A stretch of DNA of 49,234 bases from Phragmitibacter flavus. GTDB taxonomy: Bacteria > Verrucomicrobiota > Verrucomicrobiia > Verrucomicrobiales > Verrucomicrobiaceae. The translations under genes and the position numbers were made by a program. Shown here in pieces: positions 1 through 8,183 of the stretch. Under the pieces are notes generated by a model. The model was not told the DNA's origin, did no database searches, and saw nothing but the letters and a program-made list of their open reading frames with translations. The DNA lies in the NCBI RefSeq assembly GCF_005780165.1, contig NZ_VAUV01000027.1, forward strand, positions 1 through 49,234. The letters run 5' to 3'. How positions within the stretch are numbered: the first letter of the stretch is position 1; each line of letters starts with the position of its first letter.

Positions 1-50
1 ACGGGCTCCTTGCATTCCGAGCCCGCCGAAGCAATGATGACCCCCTAACC

Positions 51-125
51 ACGGTGTCACACCTAATGAGTCAACGACACCCTCTTTCCTACACCTCCCC
101 GGTGTCATTTACTTTTGAGGCAACA
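51..125. repeat. Dispersed intergenic repeat, left-end copy
   Basis: Two related motifs (about 51-76 and 99-125) each contain GGTGTCA followed by a short AT-rich stretch and then GAGTCAACG or GAGGCAACA. On the minus strand they read as xGTTGxCTCA...TGACACCG. The same pair occurs in the opposite orientation at 49110-49192. GGTGTC (53-58) and GACACC (75-80) can also pair as a hairpin. The repeat lies just 3' of the TPR gene. Its function is unknown. Confidence 0.6.
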
Positions 126-145
126 AGCCCCAAGCGCTCAAAATC

Positions 146-898
146 CTACTTCAACTTTGCCAGCGCATCACGACCACGCACTTTGGTCTCCCCATCATCT
201 TTCTCCTGATTAGGCATCGCCAACCCCTTTTCCAGATTACTGATCGCCTCCGCTTTACGCCCCATTTGCGCATAAGTTCGCCCCAGTTCCACGTAATGAA
301 TCAACCGATTCGGATTCAGCGCAATCGCCTTCTTAAAACATCTTTCCGCCTCTTCCAGAGACGCATCGGGAATTCCACCGTAAACTAGAGTCGCAATCCC
401 CCGCACCATGCCGCCGACATCCGACAGCGCCAAATGCCAGCGCCCCAGCATGTGCCACGCGTAATCATTCGATGGATCCAGTTTTGTTGCCTTCTCCGCT
501 GATTGTTTGATTACCCTCGACGCCTCCACCTTCTCCTTGCTTCCCAACAGCGGGGTCAACTTCCCCCAACAAACCGCCACAGACAAATAACTGTTCGCCA
601 TGTCAGGCGCGAGCTTGACCGCCCTTTCCGAATAACTCAAAGCCACTCGTCCAGACTCCACCTTCTCGGCCTTCGATCCCAATCCATCCATTCGGAACAC
701 ATACTGCCGCGCAATCTTGATCAACAAGGACGCGTCATTGGGGTTCAGCTTTTCGGCAGGGAGATAATACTTCAGCGCTTCGTCCGACTTGAACGTCACG
801 TCATATTCGTCGCCCTTCGCCACCAGATCATCAAACTCCGCGCCGAAAGCGATCCCACCCAACATCAAAGCCATCAACCCACCCATCAATCGTTTCAT
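146..898 (-). CDS. Exported TPR-repeat protein (RMD-like)
   Basis: This 250-residue protein starts with a signal peptide (Lys-Arg, a hydrophobic stretch, then a likely cleavage after GIAFGA). The rest is tetratricopeptide helices. Clear repeat signatures are the ALSYSERAVKLAPDMANSY, AEKATKLDPSNDYAWHMLG and CFKKAIALNPNRLIHYVELG segments. The arrangement resembles the family annotated as regulator of microtubule dynamics, which is widespread in bacteria despite its name. Only 12 bases separate it from the stop of the upstream methyltransferase, so it is probably the last gene of the seven-gene lipid operon. A scaffold role in the periplasm is inferred. No catalytic residues are visible. Confidence 0.85.
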   Translation of the reverse strand: MKRLMGGLMALMLGGIAFGAEFDDLVAKGDEYDVTFKSDEALKYYLPAEKLNPNDASLLIKIARQYVFRMDGLGSKAEKVESGRVALSYSERAVKLAPDMANSYLSVAVCWGKLTPLLGSKEKVEASRVIKQSAEKATKLDPSNDYAWHMLGRWHLALSDVGGMVRGIATLVYGGIPDASLEEAERCFKKAIALNPNRLIHYVELGRTYAQMGRKAEAISNLEKGLAMPNQEKDDGETKVRGRDALAKLK

Positions 899-910
899 AA
901 AATAAGAGAC

Positions 911-1954
911 TTAGCTTAAAGGTTTCACAAACCGGTAGTGCGACACCAGCCACTCCTCACCTTCCCGAAATCCCCACAACTCAGCACAGGCCAGAAAGAA
1001 CAACCGCCACCAGGCCCACCACTTGGTCACTTGATCGGCCCCATAGGTCTCGGCAAACAATCCCCGAATCTCTTCCTTGTGCGAATCCATGTTGGACAGC
1101 CAGGCTTCAGAAGTCCGACTGTAATGCGTGCCATTGACCCGCCAATGCTCCTCAATCTTCAAATCATCCTGAAACTGCAGCAATAAATCATCCGACGGCA
1201 TCTGCCCACCTGTAAAAAAATACTTGGCCATCCAGTCATTCTCATTCTGCGCTTCAAAATGATAGGAACAATCCCTGTGCGTGAAGATATGCACAAACAA
1301 CTTCCCACCCGGCTTCAACCACGTCGACACCCGATGCAGCAACTCCTGGTAGTTCTTCATGTGCTCAAACATCTCCACGCTCACCACCCGGTCAAACACC
1401 CCCGCCCCCTCCCCTTCATAATGCACCATGTTGGCTGTCCGAATGGTCAAATTCTTCAACCCGCGTTTCGCCGCCTCACCATCAATGAACTCCTTTTGAG
1501 TTCTTGAATTCGAAACCGAGGTAATCTTCGAGTTGGGATAATGCTCCGCCATCCACAAAGAAAGCGATCCCCAGCCACATCCCAGCTCCAGGATGTTCAT
1601 CCCGTCGACCAGCTCCGCCCGCTCGCAGGTCATGCCCAGCATGATCGCCTCCGACTCATCAAACGTCGTGTCCGCCTTCGGCCAGTAACCCGAGCTGTAT
1701 TTCAAATGCTTGCCCAGCACCAATTGATAAAACTTCGTCGGCACTTCATAGTGCTGCTCATTTGCCTCATCCGTCGCAATGGCCAGGGGACTCTGCTTTA
1801 AACCTTCCACATGCTGCCTCAATGCTTCCCGCCTCCCCTGCTCGTCAGGCCGACGATGTTTGCGCAAGGTGTTGTCCAGCCTCCGACGAATTCCAAAACG
1901 AAGCAACGGGTCAGGCAAAATATCTTTCGCAAGAAGAGTATTGGTGATGTTCAT
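911..1954 (-). CDS. CFA-synthase-family SAM methyltransferase (coclaurine N-methyltransferase-like)
   Basis: This 347-residue protein is a class I SAM-dependent methyltransferase of the cyclopropane-fatty-acyl-phospholipid synthase superfamily. The SAM-binding motif I is [13 protein letters not shown]. The family entry motif [11 protein letters not shown] precedes it. The C-terminal half ([42 protein letters not shown]) matches my memory of plant coclaurine N-methyltransferases more than canonical Cfa. Bacterial proteins of this branch commonly sit beside DUF1295 and CFA genes. It differs strongly from the Cfa at 3134-4432, so the operon holds two methyltransferases that probably act on different substrates or successive steps. 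The ATG has no clear Shine-Dalgarno sequence. Substrate unknown. Confidence 0.88.
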   Translation of the reverse strand: MNITNTLLAKDILPDPLLRFGIRRRLDNTLRKHRRPDEQGRREALRQHVEGLKQSPLAIATDEANEQHYEVPTKFYQLVLGKHLKYSSGYWPKADTTFDESEAIMLGMTCERAELVDGMNILELGCGWGSLSLWMAEHYPNSKITSVSNSRTQKEFIDGEAAKRGLKNLTIRTANMVHYEGEGAGVFDRVVSVEMFEHMKNYQELLHRVSTWLKPGGKLFVHIFTHRDCSYHFEAQNENDWMAKYFFTGGQMPSDDLLLQFQDDLKIEEHWRVNGTHYSRTSEAWLSNMDSHKEEIRGLFAETYGADQVTKWWAWWRLFFLACAELWGFREGEEWLVSHYRFVKPLS

Positions 1955-2002
1955 GATAACGATTTGATAAATCTAAACTGGTCTGATCTGATCTGTTTTA
2001 AA

Positions 2003-2812
2003 TTAGTGGGATGCCTTTGACTTTCTCGGCCACGGAATGAATGCGCTGGTCGTGCGTTGATACTCCCGATAGGCCTCCCCCTTGCTTTCCACGGAACATT
2101 TTTCCGTCAATGGAATCCCCGTCACTCGCAGCAGGAAATAGAGAATCAACGCCGGTGCAAAAATCGTCACCCACCCCCAGGGCGATCCGCAGGAAAACAG
2201 CCAGAAACCCACCCACGTCACAAACTCAAAAAAGTAGTTCGGATGCCGCGACCATTTCCACAGTCCTTCCTGACAGACCTTGCCTTTGTTCGCCGGATTC
2301 GACTTGAACCTGCCCATCTGCGCATCCGACATCGCCTCGCCAACAATTCCCGACAACCACACACCAAACCCCACCCACTCAATCCAGTGAATCGACGGAC
2401 TGCCATTCAAACAAGCCAGCAACAACGGCACCGATAACAACACCAACAGCAACGCCTGGGCCTCAAAAAAGATAAAAAACTTGCCCGCCAAATTGCCCTT
2501 CCATTTTTGTCTCAACACCTCATATCTCACGTCCTCATGCGGATGATGTTTGGAAATCCGGATCAACAGATAACTCCCCAGTCTAAGTCCCCACACCCCC
2601 GCCATCACCATGGCCATCCCACGTCTCGACGAATTCCCCGCCCCCAACCAGACATAAATGACCACCACCAACGGCAGGCTGTAAGCCCACATCGCGTCCA
2701 CGAAACTGAAGTTGTTCAACTTCAAGCTCACCAGCCAGGTCAGCGCAAACAACCCAAAGGCCATCAATGCCCCGAGACCGAGCAATTGCCAAAAATGGTA
2801 GTCAGCGGCCAT
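2003..2812 (-). CDS. DUF1295 integral membrane protein (steroid 5-alpha-reductase fold)
   Basis: A 269-residue polytopic membrane protein with several hydrophobic helices. It carries the hallmark C-terminal motif of DUF1295 and the related isoprenylcysteine methyltransferase and steroid-reductase families (GLWKWSRHPNYFFEFVTWVG). The start chosen (MAADYHFWQL, 2812) overlaps the upstream stop by 11 bases. A longer frame to 2854 would add a Cys-rich, non-hydrophobic leader and overlap more, so it is less likely. Family members are predicted NAD(P)H-linked reductases or methyltransferases acting on membrane lipids. Its position between CFA-type genes suggests reduction of a lipid intermediate, but that is inference. 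Confidence 0.88.
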   Translation of the reverse strand: MAADYHFWQLLGLGALMAFGLFALTWLVSLKLNNFSFVDAMWAYSLPLVVVIYVWLGAGNSSRRGMAMVMAGVWGLRLGSYLLIRISKHHPHEDVRYEVLRQKWKGNLAGKFFIFFEAQALLLVLLSVPLLLACLNGSPSIHWIEWVGFGVWLSGIVGEAMSDAQMGRFKSNPANKGKVCQEGLWKWSRHPNYFFEFVTWVGFWLFSCGSPWGWVTIFAPALILYFLLRVTGIPLTEKCSVESKGEAYREYQRTTSAFIPWPRKSKASH

Positions 2813-3137
2813 GACGCAACAACACGGTTTCGAGTTTCGCATCGGCTGGCACACGGAACAATTGGATCAACGCATAAATCGCCATCGCAATGTTGCCCAA
2901 CAACAGCACGCCGATCAACCAGCCAATTCTAGATAGCGCGGATGTCTCTTTGTAGAAGATCCACACATAAAAGGTAAGGAAACCCCAGTAGGCATCGAAC
3001 AAGGTGGCGATGAACCACGGATGCCCGCCCACCGATGCTGGAATTTTCCAAAGCGGCACTTGCGTGCTCGCCCACCCCGTCACTGCGAACATTGACAGCA
3101 ACACGACAATAAAAAAGATTCTTAGAATAATGATCAT
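2802..3137 (-). CDS. DUF2834 small membrane protein
   Basis: A 111-residue protein with about three transmembrane helices and the DUF2834 core (FDAYWGFLTFYVWIFYKE). The start ATG (3137) overlaps the TGA of the upstream cfa gene as ATGA, which implies translational coupling. DUF2834 proteins often accompany DUF1295 and CFA-like genes, and their biochemical role is not established. In this operon the protein may act as a membrane partner of the reductase or methyltransferase. It is unlikely to be an enzyme on its own, since no polar catalytic cluster is evident. Confidence 0.85.
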   Translation of the reverse strand: MIIILRIFFIVVLLSMFAVTGWASTQVPLWKIPASVGGHPWFIATLFDAYWGFLTFYVWIFYKETSALSRIGWLIGVLLLGNIAMAIYALIQLFRVPADAKLETVLLRHGR

Positions 3138-4432
3138 GACCAGGATGAAATCGCATTTCGGCTCAACGCCGCGTTGTTCGGATGTTTGTAAACTGCCTGC
3201 ACCACTGAAATATTTCCCGTCTCGAATGCCGCTTCACAATACTTGAGGTAGTAGTTCCACTTGCGCACAAATCGCTCGTCAAAGCCCAGCGCCCTCACCT
3301 CATCGATCCTCGCATTGAACCGCTCATGCCATAATTGCAGCGTTTTCGCATAAGAGGGTCCGAAATCGTCCAGCGCATGCATAAACAAACCGCTGCTGCG
3401 ATTCACCGCCTCATTGATGCGCGCGATGCTCAACAACAATGAACCCGGGAAGATATGCTTTTGAATCCAATCGACCCCCTTCAACAACTGCTTAAAGTTT
3501 CCATCCGGTGTGGTGATCACCTGAAACCCCAGCAGTCCCTCAGGTTTCAACACCTCCGCACATTTCCGAAAGTATCCGTCCACAAAATCATTGCCCACCG
3601 CCTCGAGCATTTCAATCGAAGCAATCTTGTCAAATTGGCCGGTGATGTGCCGGTAATCCTGAAGTCGTATCTCCACCCGATCCGAAAGCCCCTCCTTCGC
3701 CATGCGCTCGGTGGCAAATTTGTGTTGCTCCTGCGAGATGGTTACGGCGGTCACGCGGCAACCATATCGCGAAGCCGCGTGGGAACTGAATCCCCCCCAA
3801 CCGCAGCCGATCTCCAACACATGGTCGCCGGGCTTTAGTTCCAGTTTCCGGCACAACGCATCATACTTGGCCGATTGCGCTTCTTCCAAACTTTGATCGT
3901 CCGATTCAAATCTGGCGGATGAATAAGTCATCGTCTTATCAAGCCACAACGAATAAAAATCGTTCCCCAGGTCATAGTGTTCCGCGATGTTCCGGCGACT
4001 CATTGATACGCTGTTTGGCCTGAGAAGATGCCGCCATCGATTGACCATCTTCAATAGATTGACCAAAGGAATCTGATTGGAGGATCTTTTCAATCCCGGG
4101 GTCCTGGCAATATTGGTGATGAACCATGAGACCACCGCTGCGATGTCATCCGTCTCCCAGTCCCCTTCCGTGTAACCCTCGCCAAAGCCGATGTTTCCAT
4201 ACAACGCACACCGTTTGAAGAAACTCATCGAACGAATACGCATCTCCGCCTGCACCTCGGCTGAGGGTGACCCCATTTGATGAACCCTGCCATCCGGCAA
4301 CTCCATGCGCAGTCCACCATGCTCAAACTTTCTCAACGTCCGCATCACCATGGTTTCGTAAAAACCCGCCCTCCTCGCCACTGCCACAGGTGGAGACTGA
4401 TCCGTTTTATCAAGTGCTACAGCAGTATTCAT
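3134..4432 (-). CDS. cfa: Cyclopropane-fatty-acyl-phospholipid synthase
   Basis: This 432-residue enzyme has the canonical CFA architecture. An N-terminal lipid-binding domain (about 1-145) is followed by the motif EHYDLGNDFY (151-160), the SAM-binding loop VLEIGCGWGG (205-214) and a C-terminal half with IASIEMLEAVGNDF and GLLGFQVITTPDG. Cfa transfers the methylene of SAM to the cis double bond of unsaturated acyl chains already in phospholipids, at the inner face of the membrane. It lies three bases after the DUF1365 stop and overlaps DUF2834 by ATGA, so it sits mid-operon. A relative that makes a methylated unsaturated product rather than a cyclopropane ring cannot be excluded, since homologues of that kind exist in furan fatty acid pathways. 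Confidence 0.93.
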   Translation of the reverse strand: MNTAVALDKTDQSPPVAVARRAGFYETMVMRTLRKFEHGGLRMELPDGRVHQMGSPSAEVQAEMRIRSMSFFKRCALYGNIGFGEGYTEGDWETDDIAAVVSWFITNIARTPGLKRSSNQIPLVNLLKMVNRWRHLLRPNSVSMSRRNIAEHYDLGNDFYSLWLDKTMTYSSARFESDDQSLEEAQSAKYDALCRKLELKPGDHVLEIGCGWGGFSSHAASRYGCRVTAVTISQEQHKFATERMAKEGLSDRVEIRLQDYRHITGQFDKIASIEMLEAVGNDFVDGYFRKCAEVLKPEGLLGFQVITTPDGNFKQLLKGVDWIQKHIFPGSLLLSIARINEAVNRSSGLFMHALDDFGPSYAKTLQLWHERFNARIDEVRALGFDERFVRKWNYYLKYCEAAFETGNISVVQAVYKHPNNAALSRNAISSWS

Positions 4433-4435
4433 GAT

Positions 4436-5236
4436 TTATGATTTCGATGAAGTAAGAGAATGATGAGGGCGAAGCACGCCCTGCTGGTGTTCTGGGTGAT
4501 CCGCTTTTCGATGCAAGGGAAGCTTCTTCATCCAGAGGCGCAACGCATGCCAGTGAATCAGAAAGATCACCCTCAGCGTCAACAAAGGGTATTTCACCGC
4601 ACATGCCAGCAGTGCACCATCCGTCAGCGGGCGCCGTTTGCCCGTCAAGGTCGTCAACAACACCCGGTCGCCTTGATCACGGTCATCAATATGTATTTCG
4701 AGACCCTCATCTGGAACTTTAAGTTTGAAATCGAAGCAAAGATCCAACGGGGAAAACGGCGAGACATAAAAGTGCTTCGGGGTCATCAACCTGAATCTCC
4801 CCTCCGCATCATGCTCGCGCAAAACAAAAGGTTTCTGTTCGTGGAACGTGTTGGTCACCTCGGCAAGGGCATGCAATGGCTTGCCCGATTTGTCGAAAGT
4901 GTAATAAAAGCACACCGGATTGAAGATATAGCCAAACACCCGGGGGAAAGTCAGCAACCGGATCGACGCCACCTCACTGGTATCCACCTCGTTGTCTTCA
5001 AGATACTTCAAAATGCAGCGCTTGGTATCTCCCGCTCCATTGTCCAGATGATCTTGGTCATAAAAACCAAACAGATTCCACCGATTGCGACTAAGGAATT
5101 TCAACCGGTTGTTCAGCTTCGGGATTTCGTCCAGATCCAGCCACAAATAGAACACCTGATAACTGAAGCGATGCTGCTTCGGTTTCAGTCGGTGATGACT
5201 CACCTTGCATTCATAAATGGCGGACGTTTCCATCAT
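4436..5236 (-). CDS. DUF1365 domain protein
   Basis: This 266-residue protein matches DUF1365, a family found almost always between a flavin amine oxidase-like gene and a CFA synthase gene. Typical segments are YECKVSHHRLKPKQHRFSY at the N-terminus, VRLLTFPRVFGYIFNPVCFYY-like sequence mid-protein, and KHFYVSPFSPLDLCFDF. The ATG at 5236 overlaps the oxidoreductase TGA as ATGA. A second ATG follows at once, and an upstream in-frame ATG (5266) lies inside the neighbour. The conserved His, Phe and Tyr clusters suggest a lipid-binding or catalytic pocket, but no reaction is established for the family to my knowledge. Confidence 0.9.
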   Translation of the reverse strand: MMETSAIYECKVSHHRLKPKQHRFSYQVFYLWLDLDEIPKLNNRLKFLSRNRWNLFGFYDQDHLDNGAGDTKRCILKYLEDNEVDTSEVASIRLLTFPRVFGYIFNPVCFYYTFDKSGKPLHALAEVTNTFHEQKPFVLREHDAEGRFRLMTPKHFYVSPFSPLDLCFDFKLKVPDEGLEIHIDDRDQGDRVLLTTLTGKRRPLTDGALLACAVKYPLLTLRVIFLIHWHALRLWMKKLPLHRKADHPEHQQGVLRPHHSLTSSKS

Positions 5237-6519
5237 TCCCAAGGGTCCCTTCCCAGCAAATCCCAACTCAATTGCACCGCCGAAGAAAATGCATCTTCAT
5301 GAAAACCGTAGCGAAAGTAACTCCCGCAGAAATAAGTCCGCTGGTCACGGGACAAACGGTTGAGCTCCGGTAAATCCTTCTGCGCCGCAATCGCCTTGAG
5401 GTCAAACAGAGGGTGCTCATACTGAATGGTCTTGATCACTTTCTCGGGGGCTTTCGAATGATCGCCGTTGATCGACACAAAATAGTTCACCTTGTCTGAA
5501 ACTCCTTGCAGACAATTCATCCAATAATGCGTGCTGGGGATGACGGAATTTTTGCCGCCCGCCCCCGGTTCCAGGCGGTAGTTCCACGAGGCCCAGCAAC
5601 GCCGACTCTGCGGCATAAAACTCTCGTCAGTGTGCAGCGTCGCCACATTGGGCTGATACTTGAAACAGTCGAGCAGTTCATGCTCCATGTCCGTCGGATC
5701 AGCGAGCAGCTTCAAAGCCTGATCCGCATGACAGGCAAACACCACCTTGTCGAAAACCTCAACCGTTCCATCGCGCGCATGCACCTTCACGCCATCAGCG
5801 GTTCTCTCCACCCGTTGCGCAGGATTGTTCAACCGGATCGCGTCTTTGAACGGCACCATGATCTTCTTCACGTAAGACCTCGAACCATCGCACACGGTCC
5901 GCCAGGGATGCCTCGTTTTCATTCCGAGAAATCCATGATTGTGCCAGAATCTCATCAGCGTCACCGCAGGGAACTCCAGCATCTGCTCAGGCGGCGTCGA
6001 CCACACTGCCGATCCCATCGGGATGATGTAAAGGTTCAGAAAATCCTCTCCATACCCGCGCACCTTGGCGTATTCGCGCAAGGTCATGGTGGCATATTGA
6101 GGATCATCCAGTGCCTCCACCGTTTCCTGATTGAAGCGATTGATCTTCATCAAAAAGCGCCAGAAGCGCGGGTTGAACAAATTTCTCCGCTGCCCAAACA
6201 GGTGATTCAGATCAGCCCCGTTGTATTCAATCCCGGTAGGACAATGAGTTACACTGAAGGACATCGAAGTGGGTTTGGTCTCAACATCCAGCACCTTGAA
6301 CAGACGCGTGAGGTTTGGATACGTTACGTAGTTGAAAACCATGAACCCGGTGTCGACCGGCAACTGTCGACCGTCCTCCTCCACACATACCGTGTTGGTA
6401 TGGCCACCGATGTAATCGTTCTGCTCAAAGAGCGTCAGCTCATAGTCCCGATGCAGAAACCAGGCACTGCCCAGCCCCGCGACGCCGGTGCCGATGATGG
6501 CCAGTTTGGGTTTACTCAT
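5233..6519 (-). CDS. FAD-dependent oxidoreductase (amine oxidase/desaturase-like)
   Basis: A 428-residue flavoprotein opening with a dinucleotide-binding loop (LAIIGTGVAGLGSAWFL) and the FAD-ribose acidic residue in LTLFEQNDYIGGHTNTV, as in amine oxidases, phytoene desaturases and related enzymes. DKVVFACHADQALKLL is the second flavin-contact segment. The MSKPKL start is preferred because it directly precedes the Rossmann strand. The longer frame to 6582 adds an Arg-rich leader unlike the family. It is the first gene of the operon with DUF1365 and cfa. A dehydrogenation or isomerisation of phospholipid acyl chains is a reasonable inference. Confidence 0.9.
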   Translation of the reverse strand: MSKPKLAIIGTGVAGLGSAWFLHRDYELTLFEQNDYIGGHTNTVCVEEDGRQLPVDTGFMVFNYVTYPNLTRLFKVLDVETKPTSMSFSVTHCPTGIEYNGADLNHLFGQRRNLFNPRFWRFLMKINRFNQETVEALDDPQYATMTLREYAKVRGYGEDFLNLYIIPMGSAVWSTPPEQMLEFPAVTLMRFWHNHGFLGMKTRHPWRTVCDGSRSYVKKIMVPFKDAIRLNNPAQRVERTADGVKVHARDGTVEVFDKVVFACHADQALKLLADPTDMEHELLDCFKYQPNVATLHTDESFMPQSRRCWASWNYRLEPGAGGKNSVIPSTHYWMNCLQGVSDKVNYFVSINGDHSKAPEKVIKTIQYEHPLFDLKAIAAQKDLPELNRLSRDQRTYFCGSYFRYGFHEDAFSSAVQLSWDLLGRDPWE

Positions 6520-6848
6520 GCGTGGTGAAGGCTCCATGGGTCTCATCGTTCTTGCCAGATTGCGCCGGCCTCCTAAGCCCACCGCAAACCATGGTCAAAT
6601 CGCACTTTTTAACGTTATTCCTCACGCGGAATATTTCGACAGAGGACCCCAAATGGATTCATATTCACATCATATTAACGCTCATCTTCGCTGGAATGCC
6701 GTGCTTCCGGCGGAGAATGATTTAAGCTAAATTGATCAGCAATCAGCGGGCCATTCGTTCAGCTGTTCACAGCCTGTGCAGCCAAGGCGCTTCAATCCCC
6801 CGTTGTCAACATCATCTCACCTCAAACAACCGACCACCCTCAGCATTC
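6520..6848. other. Divergent intergenic region
   Basis: This 329-base gap separates the divergent lipid operon (minus) and the DUF4282 gene (plus). Both promoters should lie here. The part around 6595-6740 is AT-richer than its surroundings. I found no convincing -35/-10 pair, riboswitch or RNA gene, and the short frames in it look spurious. Confidence 0.5.
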
Positions 6849-7175
6849 ATGGACCCCATCGATCCACCACCTGTCGTTGAAAAAAATCCCGGCCTCACCT
6901 TGTTCGACGCCGTATTCGACCTGAGTTTTGCCACCCCCATCACCCCCAGGGTGGTCAAATGGCTCTACATCATCAGCATCGTCGCTGCCGGCCTCGTCGC
7001 CTTGAGCAAAATCCTCAGCGGCTTCTCCGCCGGCATCATGGCGGGTTTGGTCTCGCTATTCATCGCTCCCATCGTCTTCATTATCTACGTGCTGGTCGCC
7101 AGGGTCACCCTCGAAGTCGCCCTCGCGATTTTCCAGATGGCCGACTCCCTCAAGAAGATCGAACGCAACCGCTGA
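6849..7175 (+). CDS. DUF4282 small membrane protein
   Basis: A 108-residue protein with the DUF4282 pattern: an N-terminal segment LFDAVFDLSFATPITPRVV, then two hydrophobic helices (about 38-60 and 65-95) and a short charged tail ending KKIERNR. The ATG at 6849 gives MDPIDPPPVVEK. The longer frame from 6732 has a non-conserved leader and is not used. Function unknown; it is an inner-membrane protein of a family common in diverse bacteria. It is transcribed away from the lipid operon and is followed by a convergent protease gene. Confidence 0.82.
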   Translation: MDPIDPPPVVEKNPGLTLFDAVFDLSFATPITPRVVKWLYIISIVAAGLVALSKILSGFSAGIMAGLVSLFIAPIVFIIYVLVARVTLEVALAIFQMADSLKKIERNR

Positions 7176-7200
7176 ATTCGCGCTCCCGACCGCTCAACCA

Positions 7201-8133
7201 TCACCGACGCCGGCGTCCCATCACCCATATCCCTAAACTGGTCAGACAAAACAACGCGCTGCCCGGTTCCGGCACCAACATGGCCTGGATGGTCGACCGA
7301 TTGGCGGTGAGATCGGACATCAGCATGTAACCGGTCGGATCAACCGACGGCACCCAGCTCGCCGTATCAAAGTCATACTCATACATTCCACTGGTGTCAT
7401 AGAGCGTTGCATAATATTCGCCTGGAACCAACGGGTCCTCGCGATAGGGCCCCAGCGTCGCCGCATAATTCATTCCAACAAGCTCCCATCGGCCATCGAC
7501 TGCATCATAAACAAAAACTCCGCCGCCCGAATCGCCCGGACTGAAACTCGCCTCGTTTGGACCGCCTGAATCATCAAAAGTGGACAGCAACATGGGCCCC
7601 ACGCCGGTTGGCAACAAGTCCTCAAGCTCATTGGTGCCCCAACGCTGCAAGAAATCGGAGGAACCCAACTCCCACCCCTTCGCGTCGCCCGCCACGATCA
7701 CCTCGTCGCCGCGAAACGCCCCCCGCCCCATCATCACCAATTCGTCCCCAGCACTCAACGCACCGTCATACAATGGCGCGTAATCCGCAAAGGTCCCGTC
7801 GGTCACCTGGAAAATTCGCAAGTCTGTGCCTGAGATGTCCTGATAATTCACAAAATCAACGGTGTAACTTTGACCATCATAAAAGAACCACGAGGAAAGC
7901 GGCAAATGGGCTGCCGTGATGAAGTGGGTGGGCGAAATGGCCGTCCCAAGTCCCTGCGCATAAATTCCCTGATACTGCCAGCCCGAATCTTCATAAATTC
8001 CCGTCGGCGCATCGGCATTGAACTCGGGTGTGTCCCCTCCATACAAAATCAGTGCCGAAGCGACACCCGGAAACATCGCCCCGAGCAAAGTGATCCACAC
8101 GACTGATCGAAAGCGGGTAAAGCACTTGTGCAT
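7201..8133 (-). CDS. Secreted trypsin-like serine protease with PEP-CTERM anchor
   Basis: This 310-residue exported protein begins with a signal peptide (MHKCFTRF, hydrophobic core, GVASA). It has the chymotrypsin-fold triad: His in ITAAHL, Asp in GTDLRIF and Ser in SPGDSGGGVF. The C-terminus is a PEP-CTERM sorting signal: VPEPG, a hydrophobic helix, then GRRRR. Such tails are recognised by exosortase in bacteria that make extracellular matrix. Start 8133 is chosen because AGAAAGG lies 10 bases upstream, the signal peptide begins there, and the longer frame (8196) would run into the neighbouring gene. The substrate is unknown. No exosortase gene is in the window. Confidence 0.9.
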   Translation of the reverse strand: MHKCFTRFRSVVWITLLGAMFPGVASALILYGGDTPEFNADAPTGIYEDSGWQYQGIYAQGLGTAISPTHFITAAHLPLSSWFFYDGQSYTVDFVNYQDISGTDLRIFQVTDGTFADYAPLYDGALSAGDELVMMGRGAFRGDEVIVAGDAKGWELGSSDFLQRWGTNELEDLLPTGVGPMLLSTFDDSGGPNEASFSPGDSGGGVFVYDAVDGRWELVGMNYAATLGPYREDPLVPGEYYATLYDTSGMYEYDFDTASWVPSVDPTGYMLMSDLTANRSTIQAMLVPEPGSALFCLTSLGIWVMGRRRR

Positions 8134-8143
8134 GGGGGGAAAA

Positions 8144-8150
8144 CCTTTCT
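8144..8150 (-). promoter_or_regulatory. Ribosome binding site of PEP-CTERM protease
   Basis: AGAAAGG on the minus strand, 10 bases before the ATG at 8133. It decides the start against a longer in-frame ATG at 8196. Confidence 0.6.
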
Positions 8151-8183
8151 CTATTAAATACTTGGATTCAGCGATTACGTCAA

